A DNA stretch of 64,000 bases from Bradyrhizobium monzae. Its GTDB lineage: Bacteria > Pseudomonadota > Alphaproteobacteria > Rhizobiales > Xanthobacteraceae. This document shows, in pieces, positions 16,970 through 26,900 of this stretch. Below the pieces are notes generated by a model. That model did not search any database, had not been told where the DNA came from, and was given only the letters and a program-made list of their open reading frames with translations. Made by a program: the position numbers and the translations under genes. How positions within the stretch are numbered: the stretch's first letter is position 1; every line of letters starts with the position of its first letter. The stretch covers positions 806,001 to 870,000 of the forward strand of contig NZ_JAIRDQ010000002.1 in NCBI RefSeq assembly GCF_021458635.1. Reading direction: 5' to 3'.

Positions 16970-16995
16970 ATTCGGCCGCTCTTTCAATTTGTTAC
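16970..16995 (-). promoter_or_regulatory. EcfF/SigF-type autoregulated promoter
   Basis: On the minus strand, GTAAC (plus 16991-16995) and CGAAT (plus 16970-16974) are separated by exactly 16 bases, upstream of the EcfF-like GTG start. This agrees with the SigF promoter pattern GTAAC(C)-N16-CGAA that I recall from Caulobacter. The leader between the -10 and the start codon is only about 20 bases. Confidence 0.7.
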
Positions 16996-17241
16996 GCCGC
17001 GATCCGCTTAATCACGAAATCGTGATCAACACTGATCCGTGCCCCCGAAGCAGCCGCAGAAACTCTGTCAGGGCTCATAACACCGATCGGTCCCTGCCGC
17101 ACCCGGCGGGCCGATACGCCCGGCGGGTTTGCCCCGGTTTTGCCCAGTGTGGCCCGAAGATTCCCATTTTTTGCCCCGCTGTCGTCATGGGCCGGGGTCT
17201 CTGTTCGCTCCCGGGACGGGCGAATTGGGGAGATCGTCAAC

Positions 17242-17916
17242 ATGATGAAAGCCAGCGCGCGCGCGGCATTGGTCGCTCTTGCCGGACTATTGCTGCTGTT
17301 TGGAGCTTCGGTGCAAGCCGCGCCGAGCTCTGCGAGCACCAACCCGGACGGCGCAAGCAAACAGGCCGAAGCAGTCAAGCCGGGCAAGCAGCAACGCCAT
17401 TCGTCGCGCCGCCACACCGACAGCAAGACGGCGCAGAAATCCGACGACAAGACGGCTGCCACGACGCAAGTCGACGAAGCCAAGGCCGCCAACAAGACCG
17501 GCAAGGAGGCCAGTACCGACGTCCCGGCCTCGGGCCAGATGCCGCCGGAAGTCGCCAATGCGAACGCGCAACTCGCGGCGGCCGACACGCCGCCTGCGGC
17601 CGCAGCCTCGGCGATGACAGGCCGCGCCAACGACAATGTGCAGGCCGCGGCTGATAGTCCCGCCGCGCCCGGCGCCGAAAACCAGGTCGTCCCACCTGAC
17701 CAGCTCAACGACCTCGATCGCTCCCTGCAACAGGACAATCCGCCCGCGCAGAAAGCGGTGGTCGCCGCGACCGACGCCCAGCCGCGTCCGGCGCCCATGA
17801 TGGCAAGCAGCCAGCCGAGTTCGGCCTGGGACCAGAGCTCCCTGATCGGCAAGATCTTCATTGGCGTCGGTACGCTGCTGACGCTGGCCTCGGCCGCGCG
17901 CATGTTCATGGCCTAA
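17242..17916 (+). CDS. exported Ala/Asp/Lys-rich protein with C-terminal membrane anchor, unknown function
   Basis: A 224-residue protein with a signal peptide (ARAALVALAGLLLLFGASVQA, cut near residue 26). A long low-complexity region rich in Ala, Asp, Lys, Gln and Pro follows (about 27-195), likely disordered. One hydrophobic segment sits near the C-terminus (IGKIFIGVGTLLTLASAARMFM). The frame is open from 17140, but ATG 17242 gives a proper signal peptide and is chosen. It is divergent from the EcfF-like gene, with 292 bp between starts. A stem-loop without a T-run follows the stop codon (17919-17940), then a direct 12-base repeat. No homologous domain is recognised. Confidence 0.65.
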   Translation: MMKASARAALVALAGLLLLFGASVQAAPSSASTNPDGASKQAEAVKPGKQQRHSSRRHTDSKTAQKSDDKTAATTQVDEAKAANKTGKEASTDVPASGQMPPEVANANAQLAAADTPPAAAASAMTGRANDNVQAAADSPAAPGAENQVVPPDQLNDLDRSLQQDNPPAQKAVVAATDAQPRPAPMMASSQPSSAWDQSSLIGKIFIGVGTLLTLASAARMFMA

Positions 17917-18078
17917 TACTCGGCCTGGGTCTCGGCCGAGGTCTTGGCCCGAGGTCTTGGCCTACGGCTCATTTTGAGGGCGCGCGCGTTGCGTGCGCGT
18001 CCCGGCGGCTTTTGGCCCCCTTGAAGGCATCCGCGCCAGCGGGCACATTGCCCGCCCAATCAAACGCGTGGGTGGAGC

Positions 18079-18858
18079 ATGAGCACGTTCGAACACATCA
18101 TCGTCGAAAGCAAAGGCGCGGTCGGCATCATCAAGCTGAACCGGCCGAAAATGCTCAACGCGCTCTCCTTCGGCGTCTTTCGCGAGATCGCGGCGGCCGT
18201 CGATGATCTCGAAGCCGATGACGCCATCGGCTGCATCGTCGTGACCGGCAGCGAGAAGGCCTTTGCCGCCGGCGCCGACATCAAGGAGATGCAGCCGAAG
18301 GGCTTCATCGACATGTTCTCCGAGGATTTTGCCGCGATCGGCGGCGACCGCGTCGCACGCTGCCGCAAGCCGACCATTGCCGCGGTCGCCGGCTATGCGC
18401 TCGGCGGCGGCTGCGAGCTCGCGATGATGTGCGACTTCATCATCGCCGCCGACACCGCCAAATTCGGCCAGCCCGAGATCACGCTCGGCACCATTCCCGG
18501 CATCGGCGGCACCCAGCGCCTCACCCGCGCGATCGGCAAGTCCAAGGCGATGGATCTCTGCCTCACCGGCCGCATGATGGATGCAGCTGAGGCCGAACGC
18601 TCGGGCCTCGTCAGCCGCATCGTGCCGGCCGACAAGCTGATGGACGAGACCATGGCGGCGGCCGAGAAGATCGCTTCGATGTCGCGGCCCGCGGTGGCGA
18701 TGGCCAAGGAAGCGGTCAACCGCGCCTTCGAGACCACGCTTGCCGAAGGCATGAGCGTCGAGCGCAATCTGTTCCACTCGACGTTCGCGCTCGAAGACCG
18801 CTCCGAAGGCATGGCGGCGTTCATCGAGAAGCGAAAGCCGGTGAACAAGAACCGGTAG
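18079..18858 (+). CDS. enoyl-CoA hydratase (crotonase family)
   Basis: A 259-residue protein of typical crotonase length. The oxyanion-hole segments are present: [10 protein letters not shown] at about 65-74 and [16 protein letters not shown] at about 103-118. The catalytic Glu in GGGCELA and the second Glu in QPEITLG are in place, as expected for syn-hydration of trans-2-enoyl-CoA. ATG 18079 follows GGTGGAG. The stop lies only 3 bp from the stop of the convergent acetyl-CoA hydrolase gene, with no terminator between. Fatty-acid or amino-acid beta-oxidation is the likely context. The substrate chain length cannot be read from sequence. Confidence 0.9.
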   Translation: MSTFEHIIVESKGAVGIIKLNRPKMLNALSFGVFREIAAAVDDLEADDAIGCIVVTGSEKAFAAGADIKEMQPKGFIDMFSEDFAAIGGDRVARCRKPTIAAVAGYALGGGCELAMMCDFIIAADTAKFGQPEITLGTIPGIGGTQRLTRAIGKSKAMDLCLTGRMMDAAEAERSGLVSRIVPADKLMDETMAAAEKIASMSRPAVAMAKEAVNRAFETTLAEGMSVERNLFHSTFALEDRSEGMAAFIEKRKPVNKNR

Positions 18859-18861
18859 GCT

Positions 18862-20724
18862 TCATGCGGCGCGACTCTGCAGCAGCGCCGCGCTGACCAG
18901 CGCGCGATAGAATCGCTCGGCCCACGTTTTTGGGCGATCGAGGCCGAGGCGTGCGAGACACGCCTCGGCGTCTGTATCAGGCTTTTGCAACAAGCCCTGC
19001 CACAGAAGATCCGCCAGCGCGCGCAGCGAATGTTGCGCGCCCTGGAGAATCTCCAGCGCCGGAATGAGGCGCTGCTCCACCTCGGTGAAATCGCAGCCGA
19101 ACGGGAACGACGGCAACAGCCCGGCCTCGCGCGCGGGCTTGAGCGCTGCCGCGATCCGCTCGGGATGATTTTCGCGATGGGCCGCCGGAATTTCGTAGCC
19201 CCGCGGCAGTTTGCCGGCGGCCTTCGCAACACGCGCGAGCTCGTCCTGGAAGCGCGAGTCGGCGATCTCGAGCATGGCCGCGATCACATCGGCATCCGAC
19301 TTTCCCTTGAGGTCGGCAACGCCGTATTCGGTGACGAAGACATCGCGCAGATGGCGAGGAATGGTCTCGTGTCCGTAGCGCCAGAGAATGTTGGATTTCA
19401 GCGCAGTGCCGCCCTGCCGCGTGGCTTCGAGCGTCAGAACCGATCGCGCGCCGTGAAGCGCGAAGGCCTGTGCCACGAAGTTGTATTGCCCGCCGACGCC
19501 GCTCACGACCTGGCCGTCGTCGAGACCGTCGGAGACCGCTGCGCCCAGCAGCGTCGCCATCATCGCGTTGTTGATGAAGCGTGCATCGACGCGATCGCGG
19601 CGCTTCCGATCCTCCTCGCCATAGAGCTCGTTGGTGAACGAGACCGGCATCATTTGGATGCGCGCGATCTGGTCCGGCGGCATCTCGCGCAACGCGCGAT
19701 AGAAGGATTTGGGACCGAGAAAGAAGGCGCCGTGCAGCACCACGCCATCGACGGCGCGCTTGAGAATGCCAGCGTCGATCAGGCCGATGAATGCCTCGGT
19801 CACCATCTCGCTGACGCCGTAGAGGCCAGCCTCGAAGGCGCCGGCCTCCTGCGCAACGGCCGGTCGCGCCGGAGACAGCCGCGTGACAACATCATGAAAC
19901 GCTGCGCTATTGCGATGACGCAGGATCAGGCCCTGCGCGAGCGCATCGCCGATCTGCCCGATGCCGATCTGAAGCGTGCCGCCATCGGCCACGGTCGATG
20001 CCGCGTTCAGGCCGATGGCGTATTTGGTATCGGAGATCGGCTCGGACGGCGGCGCGAACAGAGGGAAGTCGGTCGCCGCGCTGTCCAGCACGGCGCTGAA
20101 CTCCTCGGCTGGAAGATCGCCAGGGCCCGGCATGAACGGCAGCTCGGAATTCACCTGCGCGACCAGCTTGAACGACGCGCGTCCGGCGTGCCGCTCGCGC
20201 AGCACGTCCAGCGTCGTATCGGTGTTGCAGGACAGGCTGTAGCGCGGCACGCCATCGACGACGCGCTTGGCCACCAGTTGTGTCACCACGTTCATCCCGC
20301 GTGTCAGCAGATAGCTTGCCGCGTGGGTGTAATTGGCCGAGATGTAATTCTGCTGCGCCACCGGCACATGCAGCCAGCGTCCGGCAAGAAAGAAGAATTC
20401 GACCACGCTGATGTTGGGCGGCAGCCGATTTTCGCGCAGCGCCGCGGCATAAGCCAGATCGGGGTACAATCCGAACAGGCGGTCGATCACGGGCGTGATG
20501 AACCGGCGTTCGATCAGGGCCTTCGGCTTCGGCTTTTCCAGGGTCAGCGCCGACAGCAACGTCAGCTTGATGTAAGGATCCGCGCAGGCCCGCGCATAGA
20601 GGGCGTTGATCACATCATTGGCCTTGCCGAGACCGAGCGGCAAACCGACCACCAGATCGGTTCCGACGTCGCGAATGATCTCCTCCGCGAGCGCATCGGG
20701 ATCGGAGAAGAATTTCGGCTTCAT
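18862..20724 (-). CDS. acetyl-CoA hydrolase/transferase family protein
   Basis: A 620-residue protein, long for the family. The N-terminal part (ADPYIKLTLLSALTLEKP, ENRLPPNISVVEFFF) and the central glycine-rich region (VADGGTLQIGIGQIGDALAQGL) follow the acetyl-CoA hydrolase / CoA-transferase family I fold. The C-terminal domain holds VSGVGGQYNFVAQAF and VTEYGVADLKGKSD, matching the AcetylCoA_hyd_C block. It probably hydrolyses or transfers CoA from acetyl-CoA or short acyl-CoAs in the cytoplasm. The frame is open to a TTG at 20775, but the ATG at 20724 is preferred, although its upstream ribosome site is weak. It is convergent with the crotonase gene and divergent from tolC. Confidence 0.85.
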   Translation of the reverse strand: MKPKFFSDPDALAEEIIRDVGTDLVVGLPLGLGKANDVINALYARACADPYIKLTLLSALTLEKPKPKALIERRFITPVIDRLFGLYPDLAYAAALRENRLPPNISVVEFFFLAGRWLHVPVAQQNYISANYTHAASYLLTRGMNVVTQLVAKRVVDGVPRYSLSCNTDTTLDVLRERHAGRASFKLVAQVNSELPFMPGPGDLPAEEFSAVLDSAATDFPLFAPPSEPISDTKYAIGLNAASTVADGGTLQIGIGQIGDALAQGLILRHRNSAAFHDVVTRLSPARPAVAQEAGAFEAGLYGVSEMVTEAFIGLIDAGILKRAVDGVVLHGAFFLGPKSFYRALREMPPDQIARIQMMPVSFTNELYGEEDRKRRDRVDARFINNAMMATLLGAAVSDGLDDGQVVSGVGGQYNFVAQAFALHGARSVLTLEATRQGGTALKSNILWRYGHETIPRHLRDVFVTEYGVADLKGKSDADVIAAMLEIADSRFQDELARVAKAAGKLPRGYEIPAAHRENHPERIAAALKPAREAGLLPSFPFGCDFTEVEQRLIPALEILQGAQHSLRALADLLWQGLLQKPDTDAEACLARLGLDRPKTWAERFYRALVSAALLQSRAA

Positions 20725-20944
20725 CCGTAGAGTCCGGACCAGAATGACAGGCGCCTGACGGATTGAAACCGCCAAAGGTCCCTATAGCGCATTCGGTGCA
20801 GGATTCGTGTGTGACGCACCTGCAACAAGCACGGAATTCATGGGGGTTTCCCCCGCGGCAGTTTGCCTGCGGGACCGGCGCTGGGTAAACAGTTAAGAGA
20901 GCCGCCGTCGGCGGGGGCGGACAGCCGGGATTTTGCGGGATTAC

Positions 20945-22375
20945 ATGATTGGGCGTGCCGCCAGAGCTGGTCGCGTGTTGACGCGGCGTCGATCGGGCGT
21001 GGGTCCTGTCCTGACGGCATGGACCACGGTGGTGCTCTGTTGCGCGCTGCCCGCTGCGGCCTACGCGGAGGCCCTGCCGGAGGCGCTGGTCAAAGCCTAC
21101 CAGACCAACCCGGCGCTCAATGCCGAGCGAGCGCGACAGCGCGCCACCGACGAGACCGTGCCGCAGGCGCTCGCCGGCTACCGGCCGCAGATCGTGGCGA
21201 GCCTGAGCGCCGGCCTGCAGGCGGTGCGCAACCTGCTTCCGGACAACACCATCCAGACCGCCAATCTCAAGCCGTGGATCATCGGCGTCACCGTGACGCA
21301 GACCCTCTTCAACGGCTTCCGCACCGCCAACAACGTGCGCGCCGCCGAGCTCCAGGTGCAGTCGGGCCGCGAGGCGCTGCGCAATGTCGGCCAGGGCGTA
21401 TTGCTCGACGCCGTCACGGCCTACACCAACGTACTCGCCAATCAGTCGCTGGTCGAGGCCCAGCGCTCCAACGTCGCCTTCCTGCGCGAGACGCTGTCCA
21501 TCACCCAGCGCCGCCTCAACGCCGGCGACGTCACCCCGACCGACAGCGCCCAGGCCGAGGCGCGCCTCAATCGCGGCCTTGCCGATCTCAATGCGGCCGA
21601 GGTCGCGCTCGCAGTGAGCCAGGCGACCTATTCCCAGGTGATCGGCAATGCGCCTTCGGCTCTTCGCCCCGCCGAAGTGGTCGATCGCTATCTGCCGAAG
21701 ACCCGCGAGGACTCGATCGCGATGTCGATTCGCGAGCACCCGGCGGTGATGGCCGCCGGCTTCGACGTCGACGTCGCCTCGACCAATATCCGAGTCGCCG
21801 AAGGCGCGCTGCTGCCGAGCGCCAGCGTCCAGGGCAGCGCCAGCAAAAGCCGCAACAACGACCCGACGCTCGGAACTTTCGCCGAGGACCAAGCCTCGAT
21901 CGTCGCCAACGTCACCGTGCCGATCTATGACGGCGGCCAGGCCGCCGCGCAGACAAGGCAGGCCAAGGAAGTCACGGCGCAGAGCCGGCTCGTGCTCGAC
22001 CAGGTGCGCAACCAGGCGCGCACCGCAGCGGTCAGCGCATGGGTCGCCAATGAAGGCGCCAAGATCGCGGTCTCGGCCTCGGAGTCCGAGGTGAAGGCCG
22101 CCACCGTCGCGCTCCAGGGCGTGCAGCGCGAGGCCGCCGGCGGACAGCGCACGACTGTCGACGTGCTGAACTCGCAGGCCGATCTGATCCAGGCCAGGGC
22201 CCGCCTGATCGGCGCGCTGCGCGACCGCGTGATCGCCTCCTACACCCTGCTCAGCGCCGTCGGCCATCTCGACGTCAAGACGCTGAGCCTGAACACGCCA
22301 GACTATCTGCCCGAGGTGCACTACCACCAGGTCCGCGACGCCTGGCACGGCCTGCGCACGCCGTCCGGGCAGTAA
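20945..22375 (+). CDS. TolC family outer-membrane efflux channel
   Basis: A 476-residue protein with a long basic N-terminus followed by a hydrophobic signal segment and cleavage near AYAEALPEAL. Two repeated outer-membrane-factor domains follow, with the TolC-type markers LPEALVKAYQTNPALNAERAR at the start, TVTQTLFNGF in the first half and VTVPIYDGGQ in the second. Both halves carry the long coiled helices that form the periplasmic tunnel. It is the channel for type I secretion or tripartite efflux. No inner-membrane partner is adjacent in the same operon, but a CzcA/CzcB-like pair without its own channel lies 1.5 kb away. The frame also offers TTG at 20933; ATG 20945 is preferred. Confidence 0.88.
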   Translation: MIGRAARAGRVLTRRRSGVGPVLTAWTTVVLCCALPAAAYAEALPEALVKAYQTNPALNAERARQRATDETVPQALAGYRPQIVASLSAGLQAVRNLLPDNTIQTANLKPWIIGVTVTQTLFNGFRTANNVRAAELQVQSGREALRNVGQGVLLDAVTAYTNVLANQSLVEAQRSNVAFLRETLSITQRRLNAGDVTPTDSAQAEARLNRGLADLNAAEVALAVSQATYSQVIGNAPSALRPAEVVDRYLPKTREDSIAMSIREHPAVMAAGFDVDVASTNIRVAEGALLPSASVQGSASKSRNNDPTLGTFAEDQASIVANVTVPIYDGGQAAAQTRQAKEVTAQSRLVLDQVRNQARTAAVSAWVANEGAKIAVSASESEVKAATVALQGVQREAAGGQRTTVDVLNSQADLIQARARLIGALRDRVIASYTLLSAVGHLDVKTLSLNTPDYLPEVHYHQVRDAWHGLRTPSGQ

Positions 22376-22399
22376 CTTCAAGTCTTCCGGCCGACACCC

Positions 22400-22957
22400 A
22401 TGAAGAGCCGCCGCATCCATCTGATGGGAGCTTCGGGATCCGGCGTGACGACGCTCGGACGTGCGCTTGCCGGCCGGCTGGCGCTGCCGCATCACGACAG
22501 TGACGATTATTTCTGGCTGCCGACGGCGCCGCCCTACCAGACGACACGCCCCGCCGCCGACCGCCTGCGCCTGATGCGCGAGATGTTTCTGCCGCGTCTC
22601 GATTGGGTGTTGAGCGGAACCGTCACCGGCTGGGGCGACGAGCTCGTCCCGCTCTTCGATCTCGTTGTCTTCGTGACCACGCCGCGCGAGCTTCGTATGC
22701 AGCGCCTGCGTGCCCGTGAGGCTGCGCATTTCGGTGCTGATGCCGTCGCACAGGGCGGCTGGCGTTACCAGGAGACGGCGTCGTTCGTCGATTGGGCCGC
22801 GCACTACGAAGCCGGTGATCGCGACGGCCGCAGCCTCGCAAAAGATGAGGCGTGGCTTGCGGGTCTGCCCTGCCCGCTCGTCCGCGTCGACGGCGCGCGG
22901 CCGGTTGCGGAGCTGGTCGAGCAGCTATGCGCCGACGTGGCGGGACTGCCCGGCTGA
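22400..22957 (+). CDS. P-loop nucleotide kinase-like protein
   Basis: A 185-residue soluble protein with Walker A GASGSGVTT at residues 10-18, close to the adenylate-kinase-like pattern. HHDSDDYFWLP at about 35-45 is the usual substrate-side Asp segment. The LVVFVTTPRELRMQRLRARE block at about 88-107 matches the LID-proximal arginines of small nucleoside and metabolite kinases. It follows tolC by 24 bp on the same strand and precedes a LigI-like hydrolase by 41 bp. The substrate is unknown and the protein may be regulatory. Confidence 0.75.
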   Translation: MKSRRIHLMGASGSGVTTLGRALAGRLALPHHDSDDYFWLPTAPPYQTTRPAADRLRLMREMFLPRLDWVLSGTVTGWGDELVPLFDLVVFVTTPRELRMQRLRAREAAHFGADAVAQGGWRYQETASFVDWAAHYEAGDRDGRSLAKDEAWLAGLPCPLVRVDGARPVAELVEQLCADVAGLPG

Positions 22958-22998
22958 TGTGATAACGTGCGCGCGCCTTCCCCGCCGCCGGAGCAGCC

Positions 22999-23910
22999 AT
23001 GATCGACAAAATCTACGCGCACGCAGCGCAACCCGCGACGCCGATCAATTTCGACGTGCCGGCGCATGCCTGCGACTGTCACACCCATATTCATGGCGAC
23101 GTCGAGAGATATCCATTCTTCACGGGGCGCGTCTATACGCCGGGACCGGCAAGCCCCGAAGAGATGGCGGCGCTGCACAAGGCGCTGCATATCGAGCGCG
23201 TGGTGATCGTCACGCCGAGCGTCTACGGCACCGACAATTCCTCCAGCCTGTTCGGGATGAAAGCGCGCGGCGCGACCGCGCGCGGGGTGGCCGTGATCGA
23301 CGACAAGACCACGGAAGCTCAGCTCGATGCGATGCATGCGGACGGCTTTCGCGGCATCCGCATCAATCTTGCGACCGACGGCGTCAACAATCCCGAAGTC
23401 GGCCGCGCCCGCTTCACCGCCGCCATCGAGCGCATGACGGCGCGCGGCTGGCATGTGCAGCTCTACACCACGCTGTCGATGATCTCGGCCATCAAGGATC
23501 TCGTGCTGGCCTCACCTGTGCCCGCGGTGTTCGACCATTTTGGCGGGCTCGCGGCCTCGCGCGGACTGGAGCAGCCCGGCTTTGCCGACCTGGTCGCGCT
23601 GGTCAAATCCGGCAAAGCCTATGTGAAGATTTCGGGCGCCTATCGCTCGTCGAATCTCGCGCCCGACTATCAGGACATGTTGCCTTTTGCGCGCGCACTC
23701 ATCGCTGCGAACCCCGATCGCATCGTCTGGGGCACCGACTGGCCCCATCCGGATTCGGCGCAAGTCGAGGGCCGCAAGGCCACCGACCTCGCACCGTTCC
23801 ACGCGATCGACGATGGCCGCCTGCTCAACCAGCTTCCGGTGTGGGCGCCGGATGCCGATGTACGCAAGAAAATCCTGGTCGACAATCCGGCGCGACTCTA
23901 CGGCTTCTGA
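22999..23910 (+). CDS. amidohydrolase-superfamily TIM-barrel hydrolase (LigI-like)
   Basis: A 303-residue protein. The metal-binding CHTHIHGD at about 30-37, the central VFDHFGG and the C-terminal WGTDWPHPD motifs are those of the 2-pyrone-4,6-dicarboxylate lactonase branch of the amidohydrolase superfamily. Such enzymes open lactones in aromatic-acid degradation, or act on related dicarboxylic lactones. No other protocatechuate-pathway gene is nearby, so the substrate is open. It is convergent with the RND transporter gene, with 11 bp between stops. ATG 22999 is chosen; GGAGCAG lies upstream. Confidence 0.82.
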   Translation: MIDKIYAHAAQPATPINFDVPAHACDCHTHIHGDVERYPFFTGRVYTPGPASPEEMAALHKALHIERVVIVTPSVYGTDNSSSLFGMKARGATARGVAVIDDKTTEAQLDAMHADGFRGIRINLATDGVNNPEVGRARFTAAIERMTARGWHVQLYTTLSMISAIKDLVLASPVPAVFDHFGGLAASRGLEQPGFADLVALVKSGKAYVKISGAYRSSNLAPDYQDMLPFARALIAANPDRIVWGTDWPHPDSAQVEGRKATDLAPFHAIDDGRLLNQLPVWAPDADVRKKILVDNPARLYGF

Positions 23911-23921
23911 GGGTCTCTAGA

Positions 23922-26900
23922 CTAGCGCGCGCGGCGGGAGAAGAAGGAGATCAGCACTGGCAGCGTCACCAGGATCACGATCGGCGCCAGCATCATGCCG
24001 GTGACGACGACGACCGCGAGCGGCTTCTGCACCTGCGAGCCGATGCCCGCGGACAGCGCGGCCGGCAGCAGGCCGACGCCGGCGACGACGCACGTCATCA
24101 GCACGGGCCGGAGCTGCAATTCGCCGGTGCGGATCACCGCGCTTACGCGGTCCATGCCTTCGTCGATCAGCTGGTTGAACTGCGACAGGATGATGATGCC
24201 GTCCATCACCGCGATGCCGAACAGCGCGATGAACCCGATCGCTGCCGAGACGCTGAAGGCGGTGCCGGTGATCAGCAGGCCGAGCACGCCACCGAAGATC
24301 GCCATCGGGATCACGCTCATGGCGAGCAGGGTGTCGGTCATCGAGCCGAAATTGAACCAGAGCAGGATGCCGATCAGCGCCAGCGAGATCGGAACCACGA
24401 TCGACAGCCGTCGGATCGCGTCCTGGAGATTGCCGAACTCGCCGACCCATTCCATGTGCGAGCCGGGCGGCAGCTGAACCTGGTCGGCGATCTTCTGCTG
24501 CGCCTCGCGGATGGCGCTGCCGAGATCGCGCTCGCGCACCGAGAACTTGATCGGCAGATAGCGTTCCTGCTGCTCGCGATAGATGTAGGCGGCGCCGGAG
24601 ACGAGGCTGATCGTGGCGACTTCGCTGAGCGGAATCTGGGTGACGGAGCCGTTCGGCCCGGGCGCACCGATCCGTATGTTCTGGATCGCCTCGGCGCTGC
24701 GGCGATATTCCGGCGCGAGGCGAACAATAATCGGGAAGTGGCGATCGGAGCCCGGCTCATAGATATCGCCCGCGGTGTCGCCGCCGATCGCGACCTTGAT
24801 GGTGGCGTTGATGTCGCCGGGGGCGAGCCCGTAGCGCGCCGCCTTGGCGCGGTCGATGTCGATCTGCACGGTCGGCTGCCCGAGCGAGGTGAAGACCGCG
24901 AGGTCGGTGACGCCCTGCACGGTTGCCAGCACCGACTTGATCTTGTTGGCGGTGTCGGTCAGCGCCTGGAGATCGTTGCCGAACAGCTTGATCGAGTTCT
25001 CGCCCTTCACGCCGGAGACGGCTTCGGAGACGTTGTCCTGGAGATACTGCGAGAAATTGAACTCGACGCCGGGGAAGCGATCGTCAAGCTGCTTGAGCAG
25101 CTCCGCGGTCAGCACCTCTTTATCATGCGTGCCTGGCCACTCGCTCGCAGGCTTCAGCGGCGCGAAGAACTCGGCATTGAAGAAACCGGCGGCGTCGGTG
25201 CCGTCGTCGGGACGGCCGTGCTGCGAGACCACGGATTCGACCTCGGGCCGGGCGCGGATCAGCTTGCGCATCTCGTTGACGTAGGAGTTGCCCTCCTGGA
25301 GCGAGATGGTCGGCGGCAGCGTAGCGCGGATCCAGAGATTGCCCTCTTCGAGCTTGGGCAGAAATTCGAGGCCGAGCAACCGGCCGAGCGCGACCGTCAT
25401 CAGCACGAGGCCGACCGAGGCGCCGAGCATGATGTTGCGGTTGGCGACGGCCCAATTCAGAACCGGCATATAGATCCGATGCAGGATCTGCATCACCCTG
25501 GTCTCGGTTTCCTCGACATGTGCAGGCAGGATGATCGCGGATAGCGCCGGCGTGACGGTAAAGGTCGCGAGCAGGCCGCCGGCGAGCGCATAGGCATAGG
25601 TGCGCGCCATCGGACCGAAAATATTGCCCTCGACGCCGGACAGGGTGAACAGCGGCAGGAAGGCTGCGATGATGATCGCGGCGGCAAAGAAGATCGAGCG
25701 CGAGACGTCGGCCGCGGCGCTGAGGATGGCGTGGCTCTTCATGCCGAACAGCGTCTCGGGCGACATCTGCTCGGATTCCGTCAGCGGCGTGGTCTGCGTC
25801 AGGCGGCGGAAGATGGCCTCCACCATGATGACGGTGGCATCCACGATCAAGCCGAAATCGATGGCGCCGACCGACAGCAAATTGGCCGATTCCCCACGCA
25901 ACACCAGAATGATCACGGCGAAAAACAGCGCGAACGGAATCGTGGCGCCGACGATCAGCGCGCTGCGCAGATCGCCCAGGAAGATCCACTGCAACAGCAC
26001 GATCAGGAGGATGCCGACCACCATGTTGTGCAGCACGGTGTGGGTGGTGAGCTCGATCAGGTCGCCGCGGTCATAGATGCGCTCGATGCGCACGCCGGGC
26101 GGCAGGATGCTGGACTCGTTGATGGTTTGAACGAGCTGGTGGACGCGCTTGATGGTTGGCGAGCTCTGCTCGCCGCGGCGCATCAGCACGATGCCCTGCA
26201 CGATGTCGTCGGAATCGTCGATGCCGGCGATGCCGAGACGCGGCCTCTGGCCGACGGTGACGGTGGCGACGTCCTTGACCAGCACCGGATTGCCGTTGGT
26301 CTGGGCGATCATGGTGTTGGCGAGGTCGTCAATCGACTTGATCAGGCCGACGCCGCGCACCACGGCTGATTGCTGGCCGATATTGACGGTGTTGCCGCCG
26401 ACATTGACGTTGGAGTTGCTGACCGCCTGGAGCAGCTGCGGCAGCGTCAGGCCGTTGGCGACGAGCTTGTTGTTGTCGACCTGAAGCTCATAGGTCTTGC
26501 TCTTGCCGCCCCACCCGGTCACGTCGATCACGCCAGGCACGGCGCGGAAGCGGCGCTGCAGGATCCAGTCCTGGATGGTCTTGAGGTCGAGCACGCTGTA
26601 GTTCGGCGGGCCGACCAGCCGATAGCGGAATATCTCGCCGATCGGGCTCAGCGGCGAGATCTGCGGCTGCACATTGCCCGGCAGCGGCGCGAGCTGCGCC
26701 AGGCGGTTCAGGACCTGCTGCAACGCCTCGTCATAGGTGTAGGCGAAGGAGAACTGCAGTTTGACGTCGGAGAGGCCGTAGAGCGAGATGGTGCGGATGG
26801 TCGTGAGGTTCTTCAGGCCCGCGACCTGCGTCTCGATCGGGATCGTGATGTAGCGCTCGATCTCCTCCGCCGACAGGCCCGGGCTCTGCGTGACGATGTC

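Noticed and set aside
17919..17960. Stem-loop and 12-base direct repeat after the exported-protein gene
   Set aside because: The stem is real but there is no T-run, so I do not call it a terminator. The direct repeat is too short to interpret.
20615..22804. A 729-codon minus-strand frame opposite tolC
   Set aside because: Arg/Gly/Asp-rich shadow of the tolC frame with no recognisable domain, while the plus-strand frame has clear TolC motifs.
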